The translations under genes and the position numbers were made by a program. From Terriglobia bacterium (GTDB taxonomy: Bacteria; Acidobacteriota; Terriglobia; Acidiferrales; UBA7541), in assembly GCA_020073585.1 (NCBI GenBank), contig JAIQEV010000007.1:1-64000 (forward strand): a stretch of 64,000 bases of DNA, in the 5' to 3' direction. This document shows, piece after piece, positions 16,594-26,279 of this stretch (positions are counted from its first letter, which is position 1; every line of letters starts with the position of its first letter). Under the pieces are notes generated by a model, which worked only from the letters and a program-made list of their open reading frames with translations, was not told the DNA's origin and ran no database searches.

Positions 16594-17070
16594 ATGGCCA
16601 AGATGCAAATCAACGTAAATGGAAGCAGCCGCACCGTGGAAGCGGAGGCGGAAGCCAGCCTGCTCAGCGTGTTGCGCGAGCAACTCGATCTAACGGGAAC
16701 CAGGTACGGATGCGGCGAGGGCCAGTGCGGCGCCTGCACGGTGCTGATCGACGGCAAGGCCCGGCGCTCGTGCCTCACACCGGCAGCCGCGGCCGCCAAC
16801 AAGCAGATCACCACCATTGAAGGCCTGGCGCAAGGCGAGCATCTGCACCCGTTGCAGGAGGCGTTTCTCGCGGAGGGCGCCATGCAATGCGCCTACTGCA
16901 CCTCGGGGATGATCATGTCGGGGGTTTCGCTGCTGAACAGCAATTCCAATCCATCCGAGGCCGAGATCGTCCGCTTCATGGAGGGGAACATCTGCCGCTG
17001 CGGAACCCACCCGCGCATCGTGGCGGCGATCCGGAGGGCGGCGAGCGCCCTGAAGGAGTCCGGCCGATGA
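16594..17070 (+). CDS. [2Fe-2S] subunit of a molybdenum hydroxylase (IorA/CoxS-like)
   Basis: This is a 158-residue protein from ATG 16594. Its N-terminal plant-type ferredoxin cluster uses Cys40, Cys45, Cys48 and Cys60 (YGCGEGQCGACT...RRSC). The second cluster in the helical domain uses Cys99, Cys102, Cys134 and Cys136 (QCAYCTSGM and GNICRCGTHPRI). These eight cysteines and the length fit the small subunit of aldehyde oxidase/isoquinoline 1-oxidoreductase-type enzymes. Its stop overlaps the start of the large subunit gene (ATGA), so the two are co-translated. No FAD subunit gene is present. Confidence 0.93.
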   Translation: MAKMQINVNGSSRTVEAEAEASLLSVLREQLDLTGTRYGCGEGQCGACTVLIDGKARRSCLTPAAAAANKQITTIEGLAQGEHLHPLQEAFLAEGAMQCAYCTSGMIMSGVSLLNSNSNPSEAEIVRFMEGNICRCGTHPRIVAAIRRAASALKESGR

Positions 17071-19235
17071 ACGAGAAGCCCGAATTGCAAATGCCGCTGG
17101 AACCCGAGCGCTACGAGCTCAGCGCGCCGCCCACGTATCACTTTGAAATCGACCGGCGTGAATGGTTTAAATTTCTCGGCGCCGGGCTGCTGGTCGTGTG
17201 CGTGTCGAAGAGCGTGGCTGCCGCGCAGGAATCCGGCGGCAGCAGGCCGGCCCCGGGCGAGGCGCTGCCCAAGGAGATCGGGGCTTGGCTGCACCTCGGA
17301 GAGAACGGCGTGGTAACCGTCTATACGGGCAAAGTGGAAATGGGGCAGAACATCCGGACTTCACTCAGCCAGGGCGTTGCCGAAGAGCTGCACGTCCCCA
17401 TGGGCAAGATCCAGATGGTCATGGGCGACACGCAACTGACTCCTTTCGACCGGGGCACCTTCGGCAGCCTGACTACGCCGACCATGAATCTGCAGTTGAG
17501 GAAAGTCGCTGCGGCGGCGCGGAATCTGCTGGTGGATCTGGCGGCCGCGCAATGGAAAGTGGATCGCCAGCGGCTGGTTGCCGCGGACGGCAAGATCAGC
17601 GATCCGGGGACAAAGCGCTCGGTGGAATACGGAATTCTCGTAAAGGGGCAGCAGCTCACGCAAACCGTACCCGCCGAAGAGGCTCTCGCTCCCGCCACGC
17701 AGTGGACCGTGGCCGGCCAGCCGTTGCCAAAGGTCGATGGGCGGGACTTTGTCACCGGGAAACACAAATATCCCTCCGACCAGAAGCTGCCGGAGATGCT
17801 CTACGGCAAGATAGTGCGGCCGAGTTCCTTCAATGCGACGCTGGTCTCGCTGGACACGCACGAAGCGGAGCAGATGCCCGGGGTCACGGTTGTCCATGAC
17901 GGCAACTTCGTCGGCGTCGCGGCGCCAAGCAGCGTCATCGCCTCCCGCGCGGCCGCGGCCATCAAGACGGAATGGAAATCCGAAGCACAGCCTTCCAACA
18001 AGGACCTGTTCGAATACCTGAAGAAAAATGTAACCGAGGGCGGCGATCCCACGGGGGCCCCAACGCGTTATGACGCAGGGTCGGTCGAGCAGGCGCTGGC
18101 TTCCGCGGAGCACCGTTTGCAACAGACCTATACCGTTTCCTACATCGCGCATACGCCGCTGGAGCCGCGCGCGGCCCTGGCGCAGTGGTCCGGGGACCAC
18201 CTGACGGTGTGGACGGGGACGCAGAGGCCCTTCGGCGTGCGCAGCGAGCTGGCCGCGGCATTCCGGATACCGGAAGAAAATGTGCGGGTGCTGATGCCGG
18301 ACACGGGATCCGGTTATGGCGGAAAGCACACCGGGGACGCGGCGGTAGAGGCGGCGCGGCTGGCGCGCTCGGCGAAGCGCCCGGTCAAGGTGGTATGGAC
18401 GCGCGAGGAAGAATTCACGTGGGCCTATTTCCGTCCGGCCGGGGTCATCGAAGTGGCCAGCGGAATGCAGAAGGACGGCACGATCACCGCCTGGGAATTT
18501 CACAACTACAATTCCGGCGCGGCGGGAATCCGCACGCACTACGACATTGCCAACCAGCGCATCGCGTTTCATGCGGCACGCACCCCGCTGCGGCAGGGCT
18601 CGTACCGCGGGCTGGCGGCCACGGCGAATCATTTCGCGCGCGAAACCCACATGGATGAGCTGGCCCATGTGGTGAAGATGGACCCGCTGGAGTTCCGCCT
18701 GAAGAATGCGAAGGACGCACGGCTGCGCGACGTGTACCAGGCGGCCGCGAAAAAGTTCGGCTGGGGAAAAGCGAAGAGCGGGGCGGGGCAGGGGTTCGGC
18801 GTGGCCGGAGGATCCGAGAAGGGCGGCTATGTGGCCACCTGCGTGGAGGTGGCCGTCGATCGGGCCTCGGGCGAGGTCAAGATCGTGCGCGTGGTCACGG
18901 CGTTCGAATGCGGCGCGGTCGTCAACCCCGACGGGCTGCGCAATCAGATCGAGGGCGCGAACATCATGGGGCTGGGCGGAGCGCTGTTCGAGGCCGTGGA
19001 ATTCGAAAACGGGCGTATTTTGAACGGGCTGATGTCGTTGTATCGCGTTCCGCGGTTCCGCGACATTCCGCCGGTCGAAAGCGTGATGCTCGACCGCAAG
19101 GACCTGCCCTCGATGGGCGCGGGGGAAACTCCGATGATGGGCGTCGCGCCGGCCATCGGCAACGCCATCTTCGACGCCACGGGCGTGCGGCTGCGTTCGC
19201 TGCCGCTAGTCCCGAACGGACTGAAGCTCGACTGA
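17067..19235 (+). CDS. Molybdopterin-binding large subunit, isoquinoline 1-oxidoreductase beta-like
   Basis: The start is ATG 17067, overlapping the small-subunit stop, giving 722 residues. Near residue 30 a twin-arginine-like segment (RREWFKFLGAGLLVVCV) precedes the catalytic part, as in IorB-type subunits that are exported or membrane-associated. Molybdopterin-contact blocks typical of the family are seen: KVEMGQNIRTSLSQGVAEEL, TGSGYGGKHTGDAAVEAARL, RQGSYRGLAATANHFARE, and GAGETPMMGVAPAIGNAI near the C-terminus. The two-subunit make-up without a flavin subunit is that of IorAB, which passes electrons to a cytochrome. The substrate may be an N-heterocycle or an aldehyde; the sequence does not decide. 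Confidence 0.88.
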   Translation: MNEKPELQMPLEPERYELSAPPTYHFEIDRREWFKFLGAGLLVVCVSKSVAAAQESGGSRPAPGEALPKEIGAWLHLGENGVVTVYTGKVEMGQNIRTSLSQGVAEELHVPMGKIQMVMGDTQLTPFDRGTFGSLTTPTMNLQLRKVAAAARNLLVDLAAAQWKVDRQRLVAADGKISDPGTKRSVEYGILVKGQQLTQTVPAEEALAPATQWTVAGQPLPKVDGRDFVTGKHKYPSDQKLPEMLYGKIVRPSSFNATLVSLDTHEAEQMPGVTVVHDGNFVGVAAPSSVIASRAAAAIKTEWKSEAQPSNKDLFEYLKKNVTEGGDPTGAPTRYDAGSVEQALASAEHRLQQTYTVSYIAHTPLEPRAALAQWSGDHLTVWTGTQRPFGVRSELAAAFRIPEENVRVLMPDTGSGYGGKHTGDAAVEAARLARSAKRPVKVVWTREEEFTWAYFRPAGVIEVASGMQKDGTITAWEFHNYNSGAAGIRTHYDIANQRIAFHAARTPLRQGSYRGLAATANHFARETHMDELAHVVKMDPLEFRLKNAKDARLRDVYQAAAKKFGWGKAKSGAGQGFGVAGGSEKGGYVATCVEVAVDRASGEVKIVRVVTAFECGAVVNPDGLRNQIEGANIMGLGGALFEAVEFENGRILNGLMSLYRVPRFRDIPPVESVMLDRKDLPSMGAGETPMMGVAPAIGNAIFDATGVRLRSLPLVPNGLKLD

Positions 19236-19310
19236 TCTCCGGCGCCTAGCGCAGGGATGCCGCTCTGTCCCGCGGCAGGCGCCGGCAAAACTCCGCAAAA
19301 AATCTCAAGT

Positions 19311-20618
19311 CTAGGAATGATCCGTGGCGGGCGCGCCGCCATTTTCCGGCGGCGAATCCGCCGAGTCGGCCATGATCGCGCGCATGCGGGGGACGTCGAG
19401 TTCGCCTTCCCAGCGGCTGACGACCAGCGTGGCGACGCCGTTGCCGATGACATTGGTCAAGGCGCGGCATTCGCTCATGAACTTTTCGACGCCGAGCAAA
19501 ATGGCCAGGGACTGGACGGGGATGGAGGGGACCGCGGCGAGGATGGCGGCCAGGGTAACAAAACCGGTGCCGGTGACGCCGGAGCCGCCCTTCGAGGCGA
19601 TCAGGGCGAAGAGCAGAATGGCGCCCTCCTGCGCCAGGGAGAGATGGGTGTTGGTGGCCTGGGCCAGGAAAAGCACGGCGAGGGTGAGATAGATGTTGGT
19701 GCCGTCGGTATTGAAAACATAACCCGTGGGAAAGACCAGGCCGACGACAGAGCGCGAGGCGCCCAGGCGTTCCAGCTTCTGCATCATGTCCGGGAGCACG
19801 GTCTCGGACGAACTGGTGCCGAGGACAATGAGAAGCTCGTCCTTGATAAAGGCGAGGAAGCGGAAGATGGAAAAGCCGACGCCGTAGGCGATCGCTCCAA
19901 AGATGATCACGATGAAGAGGATGCTGGTGAGATAAAACGTTCCGATCAGCTTGAGGAGGCTGGACAGGGAGTTGAGACCGTAGCTGCCGACAGTGAAGGC
20001 CATGCCGCCGAGTGCGCCGAGGGGAGCGGCCTTCACGATGATGCGGATGATGCCGAAAACGACCTTGTTGGCGAGCTCGATGGCGCGCGTGGCGCGCTGG
20101 CCGGCTTCGCCCATGCGGGAGATGGCGAAGCCCGTCAAGATGGAGATCAGGAGGACCTGCGGGACGGCGCCGCCGGCCAGGGCATCCACGAAGGTGCGGG
20201 GGATGAAGCCCAGGAGGAAAGCAATGAAGCCAGCCTCTTTGGCGTGGGTGACGAAGGTCGCGGCCGTCTTGGGATCGAGGGTGGCGGGATCGATGTTGAG
20301 GCCGCTGCCGGGGTGCAGAATCTTGGCGACCAGGATGCCGGCGATCAGCGCCACGGTGGAGACGATTTCGAAATAGACGAGGGCCTTGACGCCGACCGTG
20401 CCGACCTTCTTGAGGTCGCTCATCGAGGCAATCCCCTGCACCACAACGCAAAAGATCACCGGGGCGATCATCATGCGGATGAGCGAGACGAAGCCATCGC
20501 CCAGGGGCTTGAGCGCGATGCCGGCCTTCGGGAAAAAACGGCCGATGAAAATGCCGACGACGATGGCGATGAGGACCTGCACATAGAGAGTGGCGTACCA
20601 GGGCCGGCGCTGTGGCAT
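19311..20618 (-). CDS. dctA: C4-dicarboxylate:cation symporter DctA
   Basis: The start is ATG 20616-20618, with a G-rich RBS 5 bases upstream, giving 435 residues, the family's usual length. The ORF track's longer frame is upstream read-through. Diagnostic motifs are present: [10 protein letters not shown] (serine-rich re-entrant loop), [20 protein letters not shown] (substrate and cation site) and [17 protein letters not shown]. It takes up succinate, fumarate, malate or similar dicarboxylates across the inner membrane. It is the last gene of the minus-strand unit that starts with the Gfo/Idh/MocA gene, 67 bases after the hydroxyacid dehydrogenase. Confidence 0.93.
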   Translation of the reverse strand: MPQRRPWYATLYVQVLIAIVVGIFIGRFFPKAGIALKPLGDGFVSLIRMMIAPVIFCVVVQGIASMSDLKKVGTVGVKALVYFEIVSTVALIAGILVAKILHPGSGLNIDPATLDPKTAATFVTHAKEAGFIAFLLGFIPRTFVDALAGGAVPQVLLISILTGFAISRMGEAGQRATRAIELANKVVFGIIRIIVKAAPLGALGGMAFTVGSYGLNSLSSLLKLIGTFYLTSILFIVIIFGAIAYGVGFSIFRFLAFIKDELLIVLGTSSSETVLPDMMQKLERLGASRSVVGLVFPTGYVFNTDGTNIYLTLAVLFLAQATNTHLSLAQEGAILLFALIASKGGSGVTGTGFVTLAAILAAVPSIPVQSLAILLGVEKFMSECRALTNVIGNGVATLVVSRWEGELDVPRMRAIMADSADSPPENGGAPATDHS

Positions 20619-20685
20619 GGATCCCCCCTTCTCCCACGAATCGCGTGGGGCACTTTGGAAACCGAAAATCATTCCGTTTCCGCCG

Positions 20686-21666
20686 TCAGTACGCGCGATC
20701 AAGCGGCAGCTCGTTTTCGAGGAGCACGCGCTGGACATTGCGCCAGGCGGAACGGCACAAAAATGTGGTGGCCTGGCGCGTGACGCCGGCGATGTGCGGC
20801 GTGAAGACGAGCCGGCGCGCAGCGTCTCCCCGGAGCGCGAGCAGCGGATGGCCGGGCACCGGCGGTTCGCTCGCGTAGACGTCGATGGCGGCGCCGCCAA
20901 TGTGCCCGGTCTCGAGGTGCTTGGCAAGCGCGGCTTCGTCCACGATGCCGCCGCGCGAGGCTTGAATCAGCACCGCCCCGGGCTTCATGTCCGCGAGCTG
21001 GCGGTCGCCGATGAGGCCCTGAGTCGCGGGGAGCAGCGGCACATGCAGGGTGACCACGTCCGCGGTTTTCAGCAGCTCATCGAAGGAAAGCGACTGCGCT
21101 TCGAGGGCCTGGGCGGCCTGCGGGTCGCGGGGCGCAGGATCGAAATAGCAGATGCGGCAGCCCATGGCGTGAAAGCGCTGGGCCACCGCCAGGCCGATGA
21201 TGCCCAGGCCGACGACGCCGACGAGCAGGCCGTCGAGGCCGGCGACGTTGGCGGCCAGCAGGCGTGCGCGGTACGCGGCGTAGTTTCCACCGCGGATTTC
21301 GGCATCGGCCCAGGCGAAGCGGCGCAGGAGAAGGGAAGCGGTGGTGACCGCATATTCCGCCACGGCGCCATTGCTGCCGCCGGGGACATTGGCCACGGGA
21401 ATGCCCAGGCGCTTGAGCGCGGCTTGGTCGAGGCGGTCGAGGCCCGCGCCGGTGACCTGCACAAGTTTCAGGGCCGTGCCTTCGAAGAGCGCAGCGGGAA
21501 TCGGCGGGCCGACCGCGGGAATCACCAGGGCGCGGGCGGACTTCATCAGCGCCGGCACGTCGGCGTCGTTCAGGGAGCGGTAGGCGACGTGGAGCGATGG
21601 CGGGGGCAGCACGCCCACGCGTTCGAAGTCGGCCAGGGGGCGCAAACAGAGGACGTCAATGGTCAT
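20686..21666 (-). CDS. D-2-hydroxyacid dehydrogenase (NAD-binding, phosphoglycerate dehydrogenase family)
   Basis: The start is ATG 21664-21666, overlapping the cupin stop (ATGA), giving 326 residues. The NAD fold carries [17 protein letters not shown]. The conserved arginine is in [13 protein letters not shown], the acid in IDVYASEPP, and the catalytic histidine in FTPHIAGVT. The enzyme interconverts a D-2-hydroxyacid and a 2-oxoacid. The overlap with the cupin gene and the 67-base gap to dctA suggest a role in catabolism of an imported hydroxyacid or sugar acid. Confidence 0.88.
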   Translation of the reverse strand: MTIDVLCLRPLADFERVGVLPPPSLHVAYRSLNDADVPALMKSARALVIPAVGPPIPAALFEGTALKLVQVTGAGLDRLDQAALKRLGIPVANVPGGSNGAVAEYAVTTASLLLRRFAWADAEIRGGNYAAYRARLLAANVAGLDGLLVGVVGLGIIGLAVAQRFHAMGCRICYFDPAPRDPQAAQALEAQSLSFDELLKTADVVTLHVPLLPATQGLIGDRQLADMKPGAVLIQASRGGIVDEAALAKHLETGHIGGAAIDVYASEPPVPGHPLLALRGDAARRLVFTPHIAGVTRQATTFLCRSAWRNVQRVLLENELPLDRAY

Positions 21667-22061
21667 GGTTTTTTCGCCGCCTGGGGAGGGACCGGGGGTT
21701 CGTGGGTGCCGCCGGCGATATCGGCAACTGGAAAGAAGCACAGGAGGCGAAGCGGCTCCGTGCCGGTATTGCGGGTCACGTGCTTTTCGCCGGGAGGAAT
21801 CAGAATGGTGTCGCCTGTGTGGAGCGGGAACTCGCCGCTTTCCGCGAAGGTCGTGCCCTGGCCGGAGAGTACGAAGATGCATTCCTCGAATTCGCTATGA
21901 TGATGGGTGCCGCGGGGGGATTCTTCCAGCCCGGAGACAGGAATTTCGGCGAGGCGGAGAGTCACGCCGCGCGCGCCTTGCGCGCCGGAGACGATCTCCA
22001 GGGATTTGCGCCCGGCGAGGCCGAGCCGTTTTGCTTCCGCCTGCGTGAAAACGCGCGCCAT
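21663..22061 (-). CDS. Single-domain cupin protein
   Basis: This is a 132-residue protein. Cupin motif 1 is GTHHHSEFEECIFVLSGQG (metal ligands His53, His55 and Glu59 or Glu60). Motif 2 is PPGEKHVTRNTG (His94). A small mononuclear-metal beta-barrel of this kind can be an isomerase, a dioxygenase or a sensor. It is tightly packed between the creatininase-family and hydroxyacid dehydrogenase genes, so it probably acts in the same route; the reaction is unknown. Confidence 0.85.
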   Translation of the reverse strand: MARVFTQAEAKRLGLAGRKSLEIVSGAQGARGVTLRLAEIPVSGLEESPRGTHHHSEFEECIFVLSGQGTTFAESGEFPLHTGDTILIPPGEKHVTRNTGTEPLRLLCFFPVADIAGGTHEPPVPPQAAKKP

Positions 22062-22069
22062 GCCTGTCC

Positions 22070-22861
22070 TTACCGCAACTTCTTGATTTCAGCGACGCCG
22101 CCCTGGACCTGGTCCAGTTGCCGGAAGATTTCGGTGGCTTCCTTGGCGATGGCATCGGCGATAGCGTTGAGCATGCGCGCGCCTTTTTCCGCGGTGGCGT
22201 GCTGCGGGCTGCCGTACCAGCCGGTCGGGGCGATGGAACGGATGTCGGTCAGGACCGGCTGATAGCAGATAGTGCGGCGCAGCTTGTCCATCTTGCTGGC
22301 CTGCCGCGCGTCGGAGGAATAGTCGATGCGGTCGAGATGCACGAGATCCGGGCGGTAAGCGAGGACGGCGAGGGCTTCGATCTCGCCGCCATGGGTCAGG
22401 CCGTTGCATTCCTGGCCGAACATCTCCGCCGCGACGTAGCAGGCCTGCACGGTGAGCACGGTCATGCCGTGCTCGCGGTGCAGGGCTTCGGCGGCGATGC
22501 CCAAGGAGGAGATGTTGCCTTCGTGCCAATTGAGAATCAGCAGGTACTTTGCGCCGTGCTTGGCCGTGGAGACGCAGGTTTCGGTGACCACGCGCATGTA
22601 GGTGTCTGGCGAGAGCGTAATGGTGCCCTCGTACGGCATGTGCATCGGGGTGACGCCCAGGGGAGTGCCGGGCAGCACCAGCCCATCCATGCGTTCCGCC
22701 ACGGCATGGCCGATCACTTGCGCGGCATAGGTGTCGGTGCCGGTCGGCAGATGCGGGCCGTGCTGTTCGACGCTCCCCGCCGGCAGAATCACCAGCGGGT
22801 GGCGCTTGAACTGCGCGGCGATTTCCGGCTGCGTCAGATCGATGAAGTAGCGGCTCGGCAC
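22070..22861 (-). CDS. Creatininase-family amidohydrolase
   Basis: This is a 263-residue protein with a GTG start and GGAG upstream. The N-terminal metal motif LPAGSVEQHGPHLPTGTD (Glu32, His34, Asp43), the central NWHEGN (His113) and the THGGEIEAL block (His157, Glu160) match the creatininase/formamide hydrolase superfamily. The central motif differs from the usual NGHGGN. The family hydrolyses cyclic amides and formamides and also acts in cofactor pathways. Its place between the Gfo/Idh/MocA and cupin genes points to a catabolic role, not creatinine use as such. Confidence 0.85.
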   Translation of the reverse strand: MPSRYFIDLTQPEIAAQFKRHPLVILPAGSVEQHGPHLPTGTDTYAAQVIGHAVAERMDGLVLPGTPLGVTPMHMPYEGTITLSPDTYMRVVTETCVSTAKHGAKYLLILNWHEGNISSLGIAAEALHREHGMTVLTVQACYVAAEMFGQECNGLTHGGEIEALAVLAYRPDLVHLDRIDYSSDARQASKMDKLRRTICYQPVLTDIRSIAPTGWYGSPQHATAEKGARMLNAIADAIAKEATEIFRQLDQVQGGVAEIKKLR

Positions 22862-22872
22862 AGGGACAGCTC

Positions 22873-23943
22873 CTATCCGCGGCTCTTGCGCGCTTCCGCG
22901 AGAATGTCGGCGATGCGCACGTACTGGCCATTCTTCTCGAGTGAGCGCAGGGCGGCATTCACGACGGCGACGGCGATATTGCCGTTCTCCGCGGTAAGTT
23001 CGCCCGGCTGGCCGGTGCGGCAGCTCTCCGCGAACATTTCCAGCTCCGTCCGGAACATATCGCTCTGCGGGACCTTCAGTTCCTGGCGCTTGGCGTAGCC
23101 GTCCTTGCCGCGCTGGATGTAGAGGGTCGAGGTTTCGTGAAGTTTTTCGGGGGTATCCCAGGTGCCAAAGTCGATCTCATAGTGCATCAGGCCCTTGGAG
23201 CCGAAGACGCGCACGGCGAAAACGCCGGGGGAGGTCCAGCAGGAGCCCACATAGCCGACCTTGCCGTCGGTGAACTTCAGCAGGGTCATGGACTGATCGT
23301 CCACTTCCGCTCCGACCGGCGAAAGCTTGGAGGCCATGGCGCTGGCCTCGGCGATTTCGCCGCCGAGATAGTGCAGCACGTCGAACATGTGAATGGCCAG
23401 CTGGGACAAGGGTCCGCCGGGCGCCTTGGCCTTGTACCAGCGCCAGGTTTTGGGCGTCAGCTCCAGGGCGCGCTCGTTGGAAAAGTTGGCTTCAAGGAAG
23501 GCCACGCGGCCCAGCTCGCCGCTGTCGATGGCTTCGCGGATCTTGCGCATGCCGGCCATCAGCCGCGCGCTGTGACCCACGGTAACGGTGATGCCATATT
23601 TCTGCTGCAGCGCGGCGATCTCCAGACCATCTTTGAGCGTGCTGGCGATGGGTTTCTCGGTATAGACATGCTTGCCAGCCTTGGCTACTTCCGTCGCCAC
23701 GGGGAGGTGCTGCTCGTTGGGGACGGTGAGAATGACACCCTTGATGTCGGGGTTGGAGAGCAGGGAATTCATGTCCGGGGCAGCTGGAACGCCCATTTCC
23801 TGCTGGAAGGCCAGGCGCTTCTCTTCGGAGCGGCTGTAACCGGCGACGATCTTCAATTGCTGGGAATTACTGGCGGCGCGGGTCAGTACCTTGGCCCAGC
23901 GGCCGAGACCCACGATGCCGACTTTGACTGGAGTAGAGCTCAT
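22873..23943 (-). CDS. Gfo/Idh/MocA-family oxidoreductase
   Basis: The start is ATG 23941-23943, giving 356 residues. The NAD(P) fold is at the N-terminus (VGIVGLGRWAKVLTRA), followed by the family's HVYTEKPIASTLKDG (lysine of the EKP motif) and the GGEIAEASAMA region in the C-terminal sheet domain. The family oxidises or reduces sugars, inositols and related compounds. It is first in a five-gene minus-strand unit and is divergent from a GntR regulator. The shared promoter region carries TCATAC/GTATGA half-sites. Confidence 0.88.
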   Translation of the reverse strand: MSSTPVKVGIVGLGRWAKVLTRAASNSQQLKIVAGYSRSEEKRLAFQQEMGVPAAPDMNSLLSNPDIKGVILTVPNEQHLPVATEVAKAGKHVYTEKPIASTLKDGLEIAALQQKYGITVTVGHSARLMAGMRKIREAIDSGELGRVAFLEANFSNERALELTPKTWRWYKAKAPGGPLSQLAIHMFDVLHYLGGEIAEASAMASKLSPVGAEVDDQSMTLLKFTDGKVGYVGSCWTSPGVFAVRVFGSKGLMHYEIDFGTWDTPEKLHETSTLYIQRGKDGYAKRQELKVPQSDMFRTELEMFAESCRTGQPGELTAENGNIAVAVVNAALRSLEKNGQYVRIADILAEARKSRG

Positions 23944-23993
23944 GCCTGCCCTTTCAGCGGATGTAGAATGCGCATGAAATTCCGAAGAAACAG

Positions 23994-24046
23994 TTGCAAA
24001 GCGCGGCAACTCATCATACGATATTACGGTATGACGCGACAGTCAA
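23994..24046. promoter_or_regulatory. Divergent overlapping promoters with TCATAC/GTATGA half-sites
   Basis: Plus strand: TTGCAA (23994-23999), 17 bases, TACGAT (24017-24022), reading into the GntR gene. Minus strand: TTGACT (24041-24046), 17 bases, TATCGT (24018-24023), reading into the Gfo/Idh/MocA gene. The inverted half-sites TCATAC (24014-24019) and GTATGA (24029-24034) lie over both. The half-sites match the TetR-type operators at 5.7 and 16.5 kb but have a longer 9-base spacer, so a different dimer geometry or the local GntR protein may be involved. Confidence 0.55.
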
Positions 24047-24756
24047 GGAATATAGAAACCAGCGGGGCGGTTCTTCCGGTGATTCGCAAACTTGCCGCGC
24101 CCTTGCGCCGGCAAGTTCTGGATGAGCTGCGCCAGTCTATTATCTCCGGACGCCTGGCACCGGGCTCGCGGCTTGTCGAGCGCGAACTCATCAGCATGAT
24201 GGGTGTCTCGCGCACGGTCATCCGCGAAGCGCTGCGCCAACTGGAAACCGAGGGGCTGATCGCCATCATTCCCAACAAGGGGCCGGTGGTGCGCGAACTC
24301 ACGGTAGCGGAGGCCAAAGATCTTTATGCCATCCGCGCGGTGCTCGAGGGATTGGCGGCCCGCTTGTTCGTCGAAAACGCGGACGCAGCGCAGGTGGGAA
24401 AGCTGGAGCAGGAGCTCAACGCCACCGAGAAAGCCTACAAGAGCGGCGATGCGGAGCAAATTCTGGCGAGCAAGAACCTCTTTTACGATGTGCTGTTCGA
24501 AGGGGCGGGGAGCGAGACGCTTTCCTCGATGATCGGCATGCTGCATGTGCGCATCTGGCGCTGGCGCGCGCTGGGCCTGGGGCATCCCAAGCGCACGGCG
24601 GAGCGCTGGAAAGAGAGCATCGCCGGGTTGCGCGGCATGCTGGAGGCGATCAAGAAGCACCAGGCGGAGCTCGCCGAGAAACTCATGCGGGAAGAGGCGA
24701 CCAAGGCGGCCGCCGAAATCATGCGCCTGCTGGCCAACACCGAAGAAGGCCGCTGA
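24031..24756 (+). CDS. GntR-family regulator with FCD ligand domain
   Basis: The N-terminal winged helix is at about residues 20-85 (RQVLDELRQSIISGRLAPGSRL, then GVSRTVIREALRQLETEGLI). The C-terminal all-helical FCD domain follows (DLYAIRAVLEGLAARLFVENA and later). From ATG 24031 the protein has 241 residues. The predicted plus-strand promoter would start transcription almost on this ATG, so the mRNA may be leaderless, or the GTG at 24079 with GGGGCGG upstream may be used. It probably controls the divergent Gfo/Idh/MocA unit and the following UxaA-FAH genes in response to an organic acid. Confidence 0.85.
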   Translation: MTRQSRNIETSGAVLPVIRKLAAPLRRQVLDELRQSIISGRLAPGSRLVERELISMMGVSRTVIREALRQLETEGLIAIIPNKGPVVRELTVAEAKDLYAIRAVLEGLAARLFVENADAAQVGKLEQELNATEKAYKSGDAEQILASKNLFYDVLFEGAGSETLSSMIGMLHVRIWRWRALGLGHPKRTAERWKESIAGLRGMLEAIKKHQAELAEKLMREEATKAAAEIMRLLANTEEGR

Positions 24757-24810
24757 CCGGGCAGGCGGCCGTCTGCCGTCTTTCTTTACGAATTCATTGA
24801 GGAGAAACGC

Positions 24811-25095
24811 ATGGCTACTCACTTTATCGTTCACGACAAGGCCGATACGGTCGGTGTCGTGGTTGTCGAAGACGTACAGCCGGGCAAGGATGTAACCGGC
24901 TGGATCATGGAGACCGACGAGACGATTACGCTCAAGGCTCTGGATGCGGTGCCTCTGGGCCACAAGATTGCGCTCCAGGATCTCAAGACGGGCGACACCG
25001 TCCTGAAATACGGCCATGACGTCGGCCGGATTGTGGCGGCGGTCGGCAAGGGACGGCACGTGCACGTTCATAATCTCAAGACGAAAAGGTGGTAA
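24811..25095 (+). CDS. UxaA-family dehydratase small subunit (SAF domain; SuyA-like)
   Basis: This is a 94-residue protein with AGGAG upstream. It corresponds to the N-terminal SAF domain of altronate/galactarate dehydratases: [36 protein letters not shown] and [23 protein letters not shown]. In many bacteria this domain is fused to the large part; here it is a separate gene, as in sulfolactate sulfo-lyase SuyAB. Its stop overlaps the next start (TAATG), so the two subunits are translationally coupled. Confidence 0.87.
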   Translation: MATHFIVHDKADTVGVVVVEDVQPGKDVTGWIMETDETITLKALDAVPLGHKIALQDLKTGDTVLKYGHDVGRIVAAVGKGRHVHVHNLKTKRW

Positions 25096-26264
25096 TGATG
25101 GGTCGCTATCAGTTTTTTGGCTATCGCCGCGAAAACGGCCGGGTGGGAATCCGCAATCATGTGGTCATTTTGCCGCTGGATGATCTTTCGAATGCGGCCG
25201 CGGAAGCGGTTGGGAACAACATCAAGGGCACCCTGGCGCTTCCGCATGCCTACGGCCGCCTGCAGTTCGGGGAGGACCTCGAACTGTTCTTTCGCACGCT
25301 GATCGGGATAGGTTCCAATCCGAACGTCGCGGCGTGCGTGGTCATCGGCATCGAGCCCAGCTGGACAGGCCGCATCGTCGAGGGCATCGCCAAAACGGGG
25401 AAGCCGGTGGCGGGTTTTGCGATCGAGTGCAACGGGGACATCAGCACTATCGCTTCCGCTTCACGCAAGGCGAAGGAGTTCATGCACTGGGCTTCGGAGA
25501 AGCAGCGCGAAGCCTGCGCGATCGAGGAGCTCTTTGTTTCGGTGAAGTGCGGGGAGAGCGACACCACCTCGGGCCTGGCTTCCTGTCCGACGGTGGGAAA
25601 TCTGATCGACAAGCTGGATCCACTGGGCGTTACCACCTGCTTCGGGGAAACTTCCGAGCTCACCGGCGCTGAGAAGGTCTGCGCCAGCCGCGCCGCCACG
25701 CCGGAGGTGGGCAAGCGCTTCATGCAGGTTTTCGACGCCTACCAGGAAGTCATTAACCGGTACAAGACCAGCGATTTGTCCGAATCCCAGCCCACGAAAG
25801 GGAATATCGCCGGCGGCCTGACGACCATCGAGGAGAAGGCCTTCGGCAATCTGGCGAAAATCGGCCGGAAGACGAAGTACATTGACGTGCTGAAGCCGGC
25901 CGAGGCGCCGGCCAAGGGCACAGGGCTGTATTACATGGACACTTCGTCGGCGGCGGCGGAGTGCATAACGCTGCAGGCGGCCGCCGGGTTCGTGGTGCAT
26001 CTCTTCCCCACCGGACAGGGCAACGTCATCGGCAATCCCATCGAGCCGGTCATCAAGCTGACCGCCAATCCCAAGACCGCGCGCACGATGAGCGAGCACA
26101 TCGACCTGGACGTTTCCGGGATTCTGCGGCGGGAGATGACGCTCGACGAGGCCGGTGACCGGCTGATCGAAGTGATGATCCGCACCTGCAACGGCCGGCT
26201 CACCTGCGCCGAAGCCCTGGGGCATCGCGAGTTCGTGCTCACCAAGCTCTACCAGAGCGCCTGA
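25095..26264 (+). CDS. UxaA-family dehydratase large subunit (SuyB/altronate dehydratase C-terminal-like)
   Basis: The start is ATG 25095, overlapping the previous stop, giving 389 residues. The pattern [22 protein letters not shown] is the classical start of the C-terminal part of altronate and galactarate dehydratases. Later come [33 protein letters not shown] and the end [13 protein letters not shown], whose cysteines may hold an iron site. With the small subunit it removes water (or sulfite, if SuyB-like) from a sugar acid or sulfolactate. The neighbouring FAH-family, aldehyde dehydrogenase and GntR genes favour a sugar-acid pathway. Confidence 0.87.
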   Translation: MMGRYQFFGYRRENGRVGIRNHVVILPLDDLSNAAAEAVGNNIKGTLALPHAYGRLQFGEDLELFFRTLIGIGSNPNVAACVVIGIEPSWTGRIVEGIAKTGKPVAGFAIECNGDISTIASASRKAKEFMHWASEKQREACAIEELFVSVKCGESDTTSGLASCPTVGNLIDKLDPLGVTTCFGETSELTGAEKVCASRAATPEVGKRFMQVFDAYQEVINRYKTSDLSESQPTKGNIAGGLTTIEEKAFGNLAKIGRKTKYIDVLKPAEAPAKGTGLYYMDTSSAAAECITLQAAAGFVVHLFPTGQGNVIGNPIEPVIKLTANPKTARTMSEHIDLDVSGILRREMTLDEAGDRLIEVMIRTCNGRLTCAEALGHREFVLTKLYQSA

Positions 26265-26279
26265 GGGCGCTCGTTCCTT

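Noticed and set aside
18944-20783. ORFs on both strands overlapping dctA
   Set aside because: DctA motifs and length are complete in the chosen frame; the others are shadows or upstream read-through.
24017-24022. Assigning the 24.0 kb half-sites firmly to the TetR regulon
   Set aside because: The spacer is 9 rather than 4 bases and a GntR gene is adjacent, so it is kept only as a separate, weaker finding.
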